Assembly: GCA_020631735.1 (NCBI GenBank)
Contig: CM036231.1
Coordinates: 1,081,831 to 1,145,830, forward strand
Source: Saccharum officinarum
Lineage: Eukaryota > Streptophyta > Magnoliopsida > Poales > Poaceae
Length of the DNA: 64,000 nt
Reading direction: 5' to 3'
In this document: one piece after another, positions 23,722-32,820 of the stretch
Position numbering within the stretch: position 1 is the stretch's first letter
Layout: each line of letters begins with the position of its first letter
The notes under the pieces: generated by a model
Told to the model about the DNA's origin: nothing
The model's input: only the letters and a program-made list of their open reading frames with translations
The model's database searches: none
Program-made: the position numbers and the translations under genes

Positions 23722-25006
23722 TGGATGACTTATTTAGAATTATGTCACCGTTTTCACAATTTTTTCCCTTGTGAATGCAGCGGCTTTGACATTGCGTCAT
23801 CCAGATGTTGACACACAGTAGAGGGATACAAATTATTTTCAAAAAAATAGAGGGATACAAAAGCAGGACTTCTAACAACAGCATCACGGTTCATCTCTTC
23901 ATAAATGTTGATGCACCATATAGGAATACTAGAGCAAGTCCCCTGACAACGGCATAGCAGTGGCTCTCTTCACAAATCTGTATTGCTGCTTCAGATACAA
24001 TGGGATGATGACTGACTATACTTCTTTTGTTCTGACAGCTTCAGAAAGCTCAGGAACTTCTGTTGTTTTTGTTTTGACGTGTTCTTCTAACTTGAAATGG
24101 TTTGAGTTGGCCTTTCTTGTTTCAGAAATTTCAAATGGGTGAAAGCATGTGGAGAAAAATGCTTGAAACATTTTGCACAGTTTCATTGGTTGTGATTATC
24201 ATCTTCATCTCTGTTAGACGCTACTAAGAGCAAATATTCCACCACTAGAAAACACAGGAGCAAAATATAGCTAGTTTACTCGCGGATGTATAGGCAAGGG
24301 TGTTTTCATATGCATGATGAAACAGAGCTCCCATATCTAAGAAAATATATGCTCCTGATACAGTCAATGTTTCTGAACTCAGTTTTCAGTCTCGAGCTAT
24401 GTACATCTGGGAGTATGAATTTCTATTTGTTTAGTTTGTTTAAGTAAACTTACATCAGCGTTTCTGTATGGTTCTGCTATCTCAGTCACGCAAAGGATTG
24501 GGAAGGCCTCACAACTGAACTAATGACTGAACCAGGTCAAAGGAATCACATAAACGTCAGTACAGTATGGTTGATGGTGGAACTGTGGTCTGTGGAAACT
24601 ATGCCTGAACGATTTTGCACGTTAGCATTGGTGTTAGGTTCACCTTAATCTCTGTTTACTCTGCACCTTGCTCCTGATACATTGTATGGCACAGTCAATG
24701 TTCCTGAACAACTTAGCTTTCAGTTATCAACTGAAAATTACCGTTGCGTCACCCTTCGTTGGTACATTGTCAGGATGTGAGCTGAACATAATGCTGAAAC
24801 AAGTTCTAGAAGACAGTCGCATTTTTAGGAGGACTGCCCTTCGGAGATCTGACGGGGAACCAGAATTCGTTCCAAACCGTGTTTCATCTTCATGGCATCA
24901 ACTGAAATCCCGCACCGAACGCCTCTCCACAACTTGGTACGGAAGATCGCGTTGCCTTCATTCCGTCAGCAGTTTTCATCGCAGCATACGAGCGGAACAT
25001 TATGGG
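23722..25006. other. Gene-poor stretch, start of duplicated block A
   Basis: No gene recognised. From about 24480 parts match block B (63131-63230, 60340-60400 and 61633-61650), for example GGGAAGGCCTCACAACTGAA and GTCAGCAGTTTTCA. Confidence 0.5.
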
Positions 25007-25231
25007 TTATGCCCAGCACAACGCCACGGAGACCTTGCCCTTGACCTTGGCGTCGACCCACGGCGTGCATGCAGATCGGGCAGCAGAAGACGGTGCCCAG
25101 TTTCTTCTGCCACCTTCACCTTGGGGCTCGGGCGCCGTCGGACTCGTCGCCCAGATGGACGGATTCCGGGTTTGCGTCGTGAGGGCCTGAGGCTCTGAGC
25201 TTACAAGTGTTCGCTTCAACTTATCCGCCAT
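25007..25231 (-). pseudogene. Elf1-like (ELOF1) zinc-ribbon fragment, copy A
   Basis: On the minus strand the sequence encodes WQKKLGTVFCCPICMHAV in one frame, then moves to another (VKGKVSVALC). This resembles the start of the small transcription elongation factor Elf1, a nuclear protein of about 85-90 residues with a four-cysteine zinc ribbon that travels with RNA polymerase II. The Lys/Arg-rich N-terminus is present but shuffled between frames, and the second CxxC pair and the DVYSEWID tail are not found. It is a broken gene copy. Its sister at 62745-62950 preserves HADSVQC, which is lost here. Family assignment rests on the CPIC motif and spacing. Confidence 0.5.
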
Positions 25232-26341
25232 GGTAACAGTGTTTTTCTCTCAGCGAGCTGGCCTTTTCAGCGAAACGTTCCGAACAGATTGTGCAGAGCT
25301 TGTGGTTATATTATTACTTCGTGCTCGTGTCTCACTCGAACTCGATGCTGCCCTGCTGGACTGCACCATGCCCCCACATGTCACTGGAAGCGACCAGTCA
25401 ACTGTCCAATATGGAAAGCCACCTAGCCACGCAAAGGTTTGGTAAAGGTCATGCTAAACTACAGCATGCAAATTCCTGCTTGTGCTTGATGGAAATTCCT
25501 TTTGGTGTGAGAAAAACAACATGCAAAATCCTGTCGAACTAGTACTTGATGGAAGCAGCAGATAATCAAGAAAATAGTGTATGTAAACCATATATATTTG
25601 GGAAAATTTCACAGCTCAACAGTAGACATACAAGTTCAGTAAAATGGTGCTCAGTTTTCATGTATGGCCGAACAGTAGTAAATTCAGTAGATTCGGACCA
25701 TCGTCCATTCGTCCAACAATTCAACAGTACACCACAGTTCAACACCTAAGAAAGCAGCAGTTGACGACTGGGTTGTCAACTTCTTCATCTCATAAGAATA
25801 AATAAAAAGTAACAGGAAGTGTACTGTCCACATGACCTTTCTGAACCAATTTGATGAAAAAGTAACTGGGAGCTTCAGTAAACAAATGATACAGCCATGA
25901 TTTTATTCAGGTCATGACTGAAGGCAAGGACCAGAAAAGACACTGAAAATTCAGGTGTGTAAGGATTCATAAGAAATTATAGAGTAAACCACCAGCATGT
26001 GTTCTTGTTCTCACACAATACGGATGAAGATGGTATCTACAACCAGTGCCACTGTGTAAAATCATTCAAGCACTAACTATCCAAACAACAGCACAGATGA
26101 AGATGGTAGATAGATCAGTTTCTGAGTACTGTAACTGAAAGGTCAAAATAAACTGCTCCCTGTCAGGACAATGCCTCCAATTAAACTACCAGAAACCAGA
26201 AGAACTGCTGAGTTCTCTGAAACTATATGAACCAAGAAACTACGGTCTATTCTGAAGTAGTTGTATCCGAGACACCAATCCCAAAGTTGCTGTCAGCTGT
26301 CCTGCTCTCATATCATATGCCTCTAGGGTGCAGGTGGGGGT
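25232..26341. other. Rest of block A and unassigned sequence
   Basis: 25232-25655 matches block B (63010-63350), including a stretch around GATGGAAGCAGCAGA.AATCAAG and GTAAAATGGTGCTCA, where a LINE begins in block B but not here. 25655-26341 has no recognisable gene. Confidence 0.45.
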
Positions 26342-26409
26342 TCAGGCGGGTGCCGGTGCCGGTTCAGGTTCAGGTGCATCTACATTTGGGTGTCGCAACC
26401 TCATAGCAG
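26342..26409 (-). pseudogene. Possible DUF569 terminal exon
   Basis: After an acceptor TTCAG the minus strand reads AAMRLRHPNVDAPEPEPAPAPA and stops. L-R-x-P-x-V-D-A is the characteristic C-terminal motif of plant DUF569 proteins. It is oriented opposite to the DUF569 exons at 11635 and 51260, so it belongs to another, inverted copy. No further exons of that copy are clear. A + strand match to exon 1 (TCAGCCTCCAGGGC.CCGC) at 26565-26585 is also isolated. Confidence 0.35.
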
Positions 26410-26598
26410 CTGAATTTGCAACCAACAAGTGAAAACAATGTGTCAGTTAGGAAGCATGTAATGGTTGATCCAACTATTGCAGCAGTTCAATAATCTAAAA
26501 CAGTTTTGTGAATAACGAAAAAGGACAATCAGTATTAAGGTCAACTCTATTGGTAGCCATCTACCTCAGCCTCCAGGGCACCGCATAGGATAATCCAT

Positions 26599-26848
26599 GC
26601 TTGTATAAGTATTGAAAAAAAAGCTTATCCTTCATCGCGAATGTTCAACGGAGGCAACTCCAAGTTTAGGTTTGGCTATTTCCTATCTTCAGCATTGACA
26701 TTGCTTGTAATTGAAGTGACATTGCTTGTATAAGTATTGGAAAAAAAAGCTTATCCTTCATTGCGAATGTTCAACGGAGGCAACTCCAAGTTTAGGTTTG
26801 GCTATTTCCTATCTTCAGCATTGACATTGCTTGTAATTGAAGTGACAT
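26599..26848 (+). repeat. 125-bp tandem duplication in the first kinase pseudogene
   Basis: Starting from GCTTGTATAAGTATTG, the 125 bases at 26599-26723 are repeated at 26724-26848 with only two or three differences. The unit holds the pre-membrane and membrane-segment codons of the receptor kinase. Only the downstream unit continues into the kinase domain. Confidence 0.85.
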
Positions 26849-27811
26849 TATTCATAGTTGGGAGAGAAGAGCCTACCCCAACTTGCTTGGGACAAAAGGC
26901 TATGTTGTTGTTGTTGTTGTGGAGAGAAGACCCGAGATTACAGACTAAGGCTACACAATTTCCAGCCAGTTCCAATGGTTCAGTTACAAGGAGATATAGA
27001 AGGCGACCAAGTGTTTCCAGGAAGAGTTTGGAAGTCAAGGATCAGGGGCAGTTTACAAGGGGGTGCTTGGTGACAAAAGGACTGTCGCAGTTAAGAAGCT
27101 AAATGATGTAGTCCACGGGGACCAAGAGTTTAGGTCAGAGCTAAGTGTCATAGGCTCTTGATTTCTGAATTTGTTAAGAATGGCTCTTTAGACAGGATTC
27201 TGTTCGACAATCAGAACCTATCTCCTGTACTACAATGGAGCCAAAGGTACAGCATTGCACTAGGGGTAGCAAAAGGACTGGCGTATCTCCACCATGAATG
27301 CCTTGAATGGATCATCCACTGCGATGTTAAACCAGAGAACATACTGTTAGATGAAGACTTTGAGCCCAAGATAGCAGATTTTGGATTGGTAAAACTATTA
27401 GGTCGAGGAGCAGGAGCACAAATGCTGTCAAGAGTTCACGGGACAAGGTGTACATTGCACCAGAATGGGCTCTAAATCTTCAAATCACCGGCAAGGCTGA
27501 TGTTTACAGTTATGGAGTAGTGCTTCTTGAGCTAGTGAAGGGGATGCGTGTATCCACTAGGCAAGTGGAAGGTGAGGCGAATGGGGAGGGAAATGGCTGT
27601 TAGATGCTCTGCCGAGATACTGAAGGAGAAATTGGCAAGAGAAGATCACTCATGAATCCTGGAGTTCATTGATTGTAGATTGGGCGGAGAATTTGATTAT
27701 TCACAAGCAGCCATGATGGTAAAGATTGCAGTGTCATGTGTGGAAGAGGACAGGAGAAGACGACCAAGCATGAGCAATGTCGTTGAAGCTCTGCTTACAC
27801 TGGTGGAATAA
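26640..27811 (+). pseudogene. Lectin-type receptor-like kinase pseudogene, copy 1
   Basis: Remnant of a G-type (B-lectin/S-domain) receptor kinase, family members of which sit in the plasma membrane. It starts at a membrane segment (FGYFLSSALTLLVIEVTLFIVG), lacks all extracellular domains, and has kinase pieces: VAVKKL with the ATP lysine (near 27096), [44 protein letters not shown] and the C-lobe to TAA at 27809. HCD replaces HRD, as in non-RD kinases. It is broken by the 125-bp duplication, a SINE tail (26871-26920), a roughly 55-base deletion after SELSVIG (near 27152), and several frame shifts and stops, for example TGA near 27160 and 27650. It is 5' neighbour and paralogue of copy 2. Confidence 0.82.
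26871..26920 (+). mobile_element. SINE 3' tail (Au-like) with 10-bp target duplication
   Basis: Fifty bases, GCCTACCCCAACTTGCTTGG onward to a TTG-repeat tail, match the 3' end known for grass Au-type SINEs. GGAGAGAAGA flanks it at 26861-26870 and 26921-26930. The paralogue at 28755-28764 has one GGAGAGAAGA and no insert, which is the empty site. Confidence 0.82.
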
Positions 27812-27929
27812 TGTCTGGTGCTGTTACTAACAGCTACAGTCTGGCTGGCTGATGCCGTGAAAGAAAATAATGTGTGTCCTGTCGCCCAGAACATTACTGG
27901 GAGTCTCCTTTCTTATATCGTGATATCGT

Positions 27930-29693
27930 CAGCCTCCATTCTGTTGCAAACGACCAGAGCTACCTTGCTAGAGGCTCCTCCATCTTCACCCAGGATGTAA
28001 CCTCCGCCATCCTAGTGTCGCGTAATGGTGCCTTCACCTGTGGCTAGCTTCTACAAGCTGGCCACCAATGCCTTTACCTTTTCTATCTGGTTCTCCTGGC
28101 ATCTGGCAAGACTGTCTCCTGGACGGCCAACCGTGATACTCCAGTCAATGGCAGGGGCTCCAAGCTCATGTTCCGGAAGAATGGGGGCTTGATCCTTGTT
28201 GACTATAATGGCATGGTCATATGGAGCACCAACACAATCACATCTCGCAGTGATCATGCAATGCTTCTCAACATTGGCAACCTTGTTGTCATGGATACAG
28301 ATGGGTGTCACCTCTGGAGAAGCTTCGACACACCAACTGATACACTTCTACCATGGCAGCCGATGACTCGAAATACTAAGTTGGTATCTGCTTCTGCTAG
28401 GGGTTTGCTCTATTCAGGCTTCTATGCTTTCTACTTTGCTAGTAACAATATCCTAACTCTTTGCGTTCAAAAAAAAAACAATATCCTAACTCTTATTTAC
28501 AATGGCCCTGAGACTAGTAGCATATATTGGCCAGATCCATTCTACCTGCCATGGGATAATGGTAGGACTACCTATAATAGTCCTGGACCAAGACATGTTT
28601 GCAAAGTTACTGAAAAGGAAGCATACCCCTCATCACAAATGTTCGCAGGTGACAATTCCAGTTTCAAGTTTGGATACTTCCTATCTTCTGCATTGACATT
28701 GCTTGTCATTGAAGTGACTTTAATCATAGTAGGCTGTTGGATTGTTAACAAATGGGAGAGAAGACCAGAGACTATGGACGAAGGCTACATGATCATTTCC
28801 AGCCAGTTCCGAAGATTCAGCTACAAGGAGTTAGATAGGGCAACCAATGTTTCCAAGAAGAGCTCAGAAGTGGCACATCAGGAACAGTTTACAAGGGAGT
28901 CCTTGATGATGGAAGGGAGGTCGCAGTGAAGAACCTAAGTGATATGATGCAAGGAGAACAAGAGTTCAGATCTGAGCTCAGCATCATTGGAAGAATATAT
29001 CATATGAATCTGGTAAGAATTTGGGGCTTTAGCAAACTCACAAGCTATTGGTTTCTGAGTTTGTTGAAAATGGTTCGTTAGACAGATTTCTGTTTGATTA
29101 TCAGGACTTGACTTATGTGCTGCAATGGAGCCAAAGGTACAATATCGCACTTGGAGTGGCAAAAGGACTGGCATATCTCCATCATGAATGGGTCATGCAT
29201 TGTGATGTTGAACCAGAGAACATAGTGTTAGATAAAGAATTCGAACAAAAAATTGCAGATTTTGGATTGGTTAAAGTACTAAGTCGAGGAGCAGGAGCAC
29301 ATATGCTGTCAATGGTGCATGGGAGCGATGTACCCTCTAGTCCCACCAGAGTGGTCTCTAAATCTTCCAATAACAGGGAAGGCTGATGTTTATAGCTATG
29401 GTGTAGCGATCCTAGAGTTAGTGAGAGGGGTTCGGGTTTCCAGTTGGGTAATTTTGGCCGATGAGGTGGTGGAAATGTCTATTCGATGCTCTGTTGAGAT
29501 TCTCAAAGAGAAATTGGCAACCAAAGATCCATCGTGGCTCCTGGAGTTTGTTGACTGCAGACTGGATGGAGAATTCAACTACTTACAGGCAGCCACGATG
29601 TTAAAGATAGCAGTGTCATGTGTGGAAGTGGAGAAGAGCAAAAGACCTAGCATGAACCATATCCTTAAAACTCTGATTTCACTAGTGCGATAG
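27930..29693 (+). pseudogene. Lectin-type receptor-like kinase pseudogene, copy 2
   Basis: Begins with a B-lectin domain (ARGSSIF..DVTSAILVSRNGAFTCG, then after a frame break TVSWTANRDTPVNGRGSKL, MVIWSTNT, LWRSFDTPTDTLLPWQ). It jumps at about 28600 straight to the membrane segment (FGYFLSSALTLLVIEVTLIIVGCWIVNKW), so the S-locus/PAN part is deleted. The juxtamembrane (FRRFSYKELDRAT) and kinase parts follow: AVKNL, HCDVEPENIVLD (the catalytic-loop Lys replaced by Glu), [30 protein letters not shown], ending TAG at 29691. Frame shifts near 28870, 29035 and 29310 break it. The longest intact piece is 253 codons (28168-28929). Inactive as a kinase by sequence. Confidence 0.85.
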
Positions 29694-30241
29694 TACTGCA
29701 TAGTTTAGCTAGTTTTTTTTTGGCCTACCAAGCTGATGTGCCTATTGTGAGAGTGGACAAGTGAATAAAATAATAGTGGTGTGCTGTCGCACAGAATGGT
29801 TAACTGGAGCCATGTCTTGTGCACAACTTTAATGAAGTGTATTCAAACTCATTAAGGAGCTTCAGTATACATATTTATATAATTTGTTATACAAAATGTA
29901 TCCACTTGCACTGTTATTTGGTGTAGAAATGCTCAGAGTTGGATTTCAACAACTAGATTAGTGAATATAACAGTCATAATGAGTCAACACTCAAAAGATG
30001 TGTCAAGTGACGGTCTAATTTCTTTCTTACTTCATTCATTGAAAAAGCAACAAACTGAATTGAATCAAAATATTCACCACTATACAAACTATATATGATT
30101 AAGAAGAATCGGCAATGACAGAAATTGTGAAACAATCACCATCGCTAGTCAGGCGCTCGCAGGCCCCTCATTGTTGCTGCCAATGCGCTCTGCAACGCCA
30201 ATGCACGGCCATCAACCTCGAGTCCTGCTACGGCACCAGCG
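29694..30241. other. Intergenic stretch
   Basis: 3' flank of the kinase pseudogene (a GTGTGCTGTCGCACAGAAT segment resembles one after copy 1 at 27872), then unassigned sequence. No gene. Confidence 0.4.
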
Positions 30242-30963
30242 TCATCTCTTTGGCTGTGCATTTCCCCAAATCACTGTCTGCCTCAGCGCCAATGCAGAGT
30301 AATCATCCCTAGTCAGCAACACATTATGAAGCATTGCGCATGTCCCAATGCACGCCATAGATGCGAGAGAGCTTTCCTCCTCGCGGAGCCTAGCGATGGT
30401 TCCCCATCCCATCAAGCTCCGGATAGCATGCCCGGTGGGGAGGCACATTGCTCTATGCGCAGCATTGAACTCCGCCTCAGGGGAGCCAGGCACCACTGGC
30501 CCTGGGAACGACACCATGAGGCAGGGCAGCAGCGGGTACCCCCATCCCCGACAGTCAAGCAACTTCCCCTGAGGCCTGAGCACCTCGAGGTCCGTGCGGT
30601 CGCCGCGCAATCCCACAGCGAGGGAGGAGGCGCCCGCCATCGAGCTGCGCGGCGAGCGGCCGGTAGGGCCGGCGAAGCGCGCGCAGCAGACCGCGCCGCA
30701 GCAGGAGGGAGTGGGGCCGAATAGGCGCTGGTTGGGTCGGAGGGGAAGGCGAGCCCGAACCGGAAGTGGAAGGTGGGCGCGGAGACCCGGAACGCGAGCG
30801 GGTAGTGCTCCAGGCTCGTGGGCGGCAGCGGCCGGGGCGCCGGCGCCGGCGTCTCCTGCTCCGGGGCCGCGGGTGTCGCCTGCTGCGGGGCCGGGGCGTG
30901 GGTCAGTCGCTTCGGCGTCCGAGGCGGAGCCGGCTCGTCGCGGCGCAGGCGCTTAGCGCGTGC
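30242..30963 (-). pseudogene. PIF/Harbinger-type nuclease-derived gene, internally deleted
   Basis: The minus-strand reading frame 30640-30242 holds the C-terminal DDE-nuclease part of ALP1/HARBI1-like plant proteins (GYPLLPCLMVSFPG, EAEFNAAHRAM, AIRSLMGWGTIARL, ACIGTCAMLHNVLL). Upstream on the same strand (about 30960-30700) a Pro-rich stretch reads PTSLEHYPLAFRVSAPTFHF, like the N-terminal part of these proteins. The middle, with the first catalytic acidic residues, is missing, so the roughly 400-residue protein is cut to some 240 codons in two frames. No start codon is evident and a TAA lies upstream in frame. Such genes are either transposases or domesticated host proteins; this copy looks non-functional. 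Confidence 0.65.
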
Positions 30964-31446
30964 GGGCGGTGGGGCCGATTAGGACGAGGAGTGCTCCAAC
31001 TTGGCGTTCCATCCACGGCGGCCGCGTCTGGGAGGGATCGACTCCTTTTCTTTTCTTTTTTTCGTTCCACGGTTCCAGCCTTGGGCCGGTGTGCCGGTTG
31101 GGCGGCTGCATGCATGGTTCGAGTTCGAGTACAGATGGGCCTGGAGGAATCCATACATCCGTCAGCCATCGCGTATTCGCGCGCTCCGAGTCTGAGCCGC
31201 GTGGCCCACTTCTCCTGCAGCGTCCGACTCCGTGAGACACACCGGACCGGACTGGGCCCAAGCCGCGGGGGCTATATTTATATTTCCGTGGCGTCTCCCC
31301 TTGGGCCTCCCTAGTCCCAACACCGTACGCCGCCGCCGCCATCTCCATCTCCACAATCGACTGGTTCCTTTCCTTGCCGCCGGCGTGCTCAAAGTCAAAG
31401 CCAACTCGTTGATAAACGACAAGCTAGCCCGTCTCGATCTCATGTG
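30964..31446. other. Upstream region of the F-box gene
   Basis: GC-rich; short open frames on both strands with no domain. Leader-like CCGCCGCCGCCATCTCCATCTCC lies at 31329-31351. A possible TATA-like TATATTTATA is at 31272. Confidence 0.35.
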
Positions 31447-32637
31447 ATGGCGACCTCCAGACACTGTCCATCTTGGTCAGACTTGCAGCCAGAGCTCCTG
31501 GGCCTTGTCCTCGGGCGGCTACCCTCCCTAGCAGATCGCGTCCGACTGGCAGCAGTCTGCCGCGCATGGCGCCACAGTGCCCGGCTAGAGCCTGTGCCCC
31601 CTCCGTTCCCGTGGCTCACCCTTCGTGACAGCACCTTCCTCAGTATCCCGGACAGTAAAATTCACTACTTGCCTTTAGTGCCACCAGACAATTCTCGGTG
31701 CATCGGCTCCGTGGGCAACTGGCTCTTTCTCGAGCAGCACACTGTTGACGGGGTCTCACGGTTGTCACTGATGAACCCTTTCTCCAAGGATGTTGTGCAC
31801 CTACCTGATGCAGACACCATCAGGTGTCACGGTCCACTAGATGGCTACCGAAGCCCTTGTATCTTGCTCAAGCTGGTCTTGCTCTCGTCTATGGACCTCT
31901 CACCAGATTCTGTTTTCGCGGTACTCACCACAGACTACATGTATGAGCGTGTAATCTCCATCTGCCAGCCCTTGACTGCCTCTGCATTCCGAGTGCCCGA
32001 CCATGAGCGCATATGTGATGTTGAATTCGTTGATGGGAAGCTATATGCTCTCTCACCCAGGAAGCTCTTCGTCCTTGAGGTTGAGTCAAGCAGCAAATGC
32101 AAGCCAAAAATCTCATCCATGAAATGCATCGCAGATGACGTCATACACCAAACCGTTGCTAGTGAGAAACGTATTTGTATGTATTTCAGCTATCTTGTAG
32201 AATCCAGTGGTAGATTACTGCATGTAACGCGACTGGTTGGATGCTTGTCTGTGTCGCCTGGGGAAGATCAGACGAAGTTTTGCCGTACCTTTTCATTTGG
32301 CGTATTTGAGGTCGATTTGACCACCTCTTCTTCTGTACAATGGAGGCGGCTCAATTCTCTAGAAGGCGAAGCACTCTTTGTTGGCCCATACTCCAAGGCT
32401 CTCCATGCTTCTGAGTATGGAGCTCAGGCAGATTGTATCTACTTCAAGTGTGACTATGGTGGGGGCGATTGTCCCGCGGATCCTTTCCGTGACAGTGGTG
32501 TGTTCAACATAACAAACGGGACAATCACGCCTTTATTGCCAGAGACAATGATAATGCAGGTGCCAAAAGGTATTGCGAAAGGATGTTCGACAGATAAGTT
32601 TTATTTAGCCCGTCCATCATGGTTTTTCCCCTACTGA
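31447..32637 (+). CDS. F-box protein with DUF295 domain
   Basis: Intact single-exon gene, 396 residues. The reading frame is open from 31444, but the first ATG is 31447 (MATSRHCPSW). An F-box spans about residues 9-48 (WSDLQPELLGLVLGRLPSL..RVRLAAVCRAW), which would bind Skp1 and make the protein an SCF ubiquitin-ligase substrate receptor. The C-terminal DUF295 segment at about 285-335 has FGVFEVDL, W..L.SLEGEALFVG, SKAL and ADCIYF, the standard arrangement of the large grass F-box/DUF295 family. The target is unknown. Length and order are normal and there are no internal stops. Confidence 0.92.
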   Translation: MATSRHCPSWSDLQPELLGLVLGRLPSLADRVRLAAVCRAWRHSARLEPVPPPFPWLTLRDSTFLSIPDSKIHYLPLVPPDNSRCIGSVGNWLFLEQHTVDGVSRLSLMNPFSKDVVHLPDADTIRCHGPLDGYRSPCILLKLVLLSSMDLSPDSVFAVLTTDYMYERVISICQPLTASAFRVPDHERICDVEFVDGKLYALSPRKLFVLEVESSSKCKPKISSMKCIADDVIHQTVASEKRICMYFSYLVESSGRLLHVTRLVGCLSVSPGEDQTKFCRTFSFGVFEVDLTTSSSVQWRRLNSLEGEALFVGPYSKALHASEYGAQADCIYFKCDYGGGDCPADPFRDSGVFNITNGTITPLLPETMIMQVPKGIAKGCSTDKFYLARPSWFFPY

Positions 32638-32820
32638 AGTTATCCATGTAATGCGCCTCACAATATATATCATGCTAAATTGATGTTTGAGGATTCTAGT
32701 GGGAGTGTTACCTCGGAGCCTGAACTATAGATTATGTGTATTTTATTGGTTGGTCATCGGTTGTCGAATTTTTGTGACATTTTTTGCTCCAACGTTGCAT
32801 GCCTTCTTTTATATCTAAAG
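32638..32820 (+). other. 3' flank of the F-box gene
   Basis: AT-rich, probably 3' untranslated sequence (TATATATCATGCTAAATTGATG). No other gene. Confidence 0.4.

Noticed and set aside
30594..31314. + strand frames of 120-182 codons opposite the Harbinger-like gene
   Set aside because: Arg/Gly/Ala-rich antisense of Pro-rich coding sequence.
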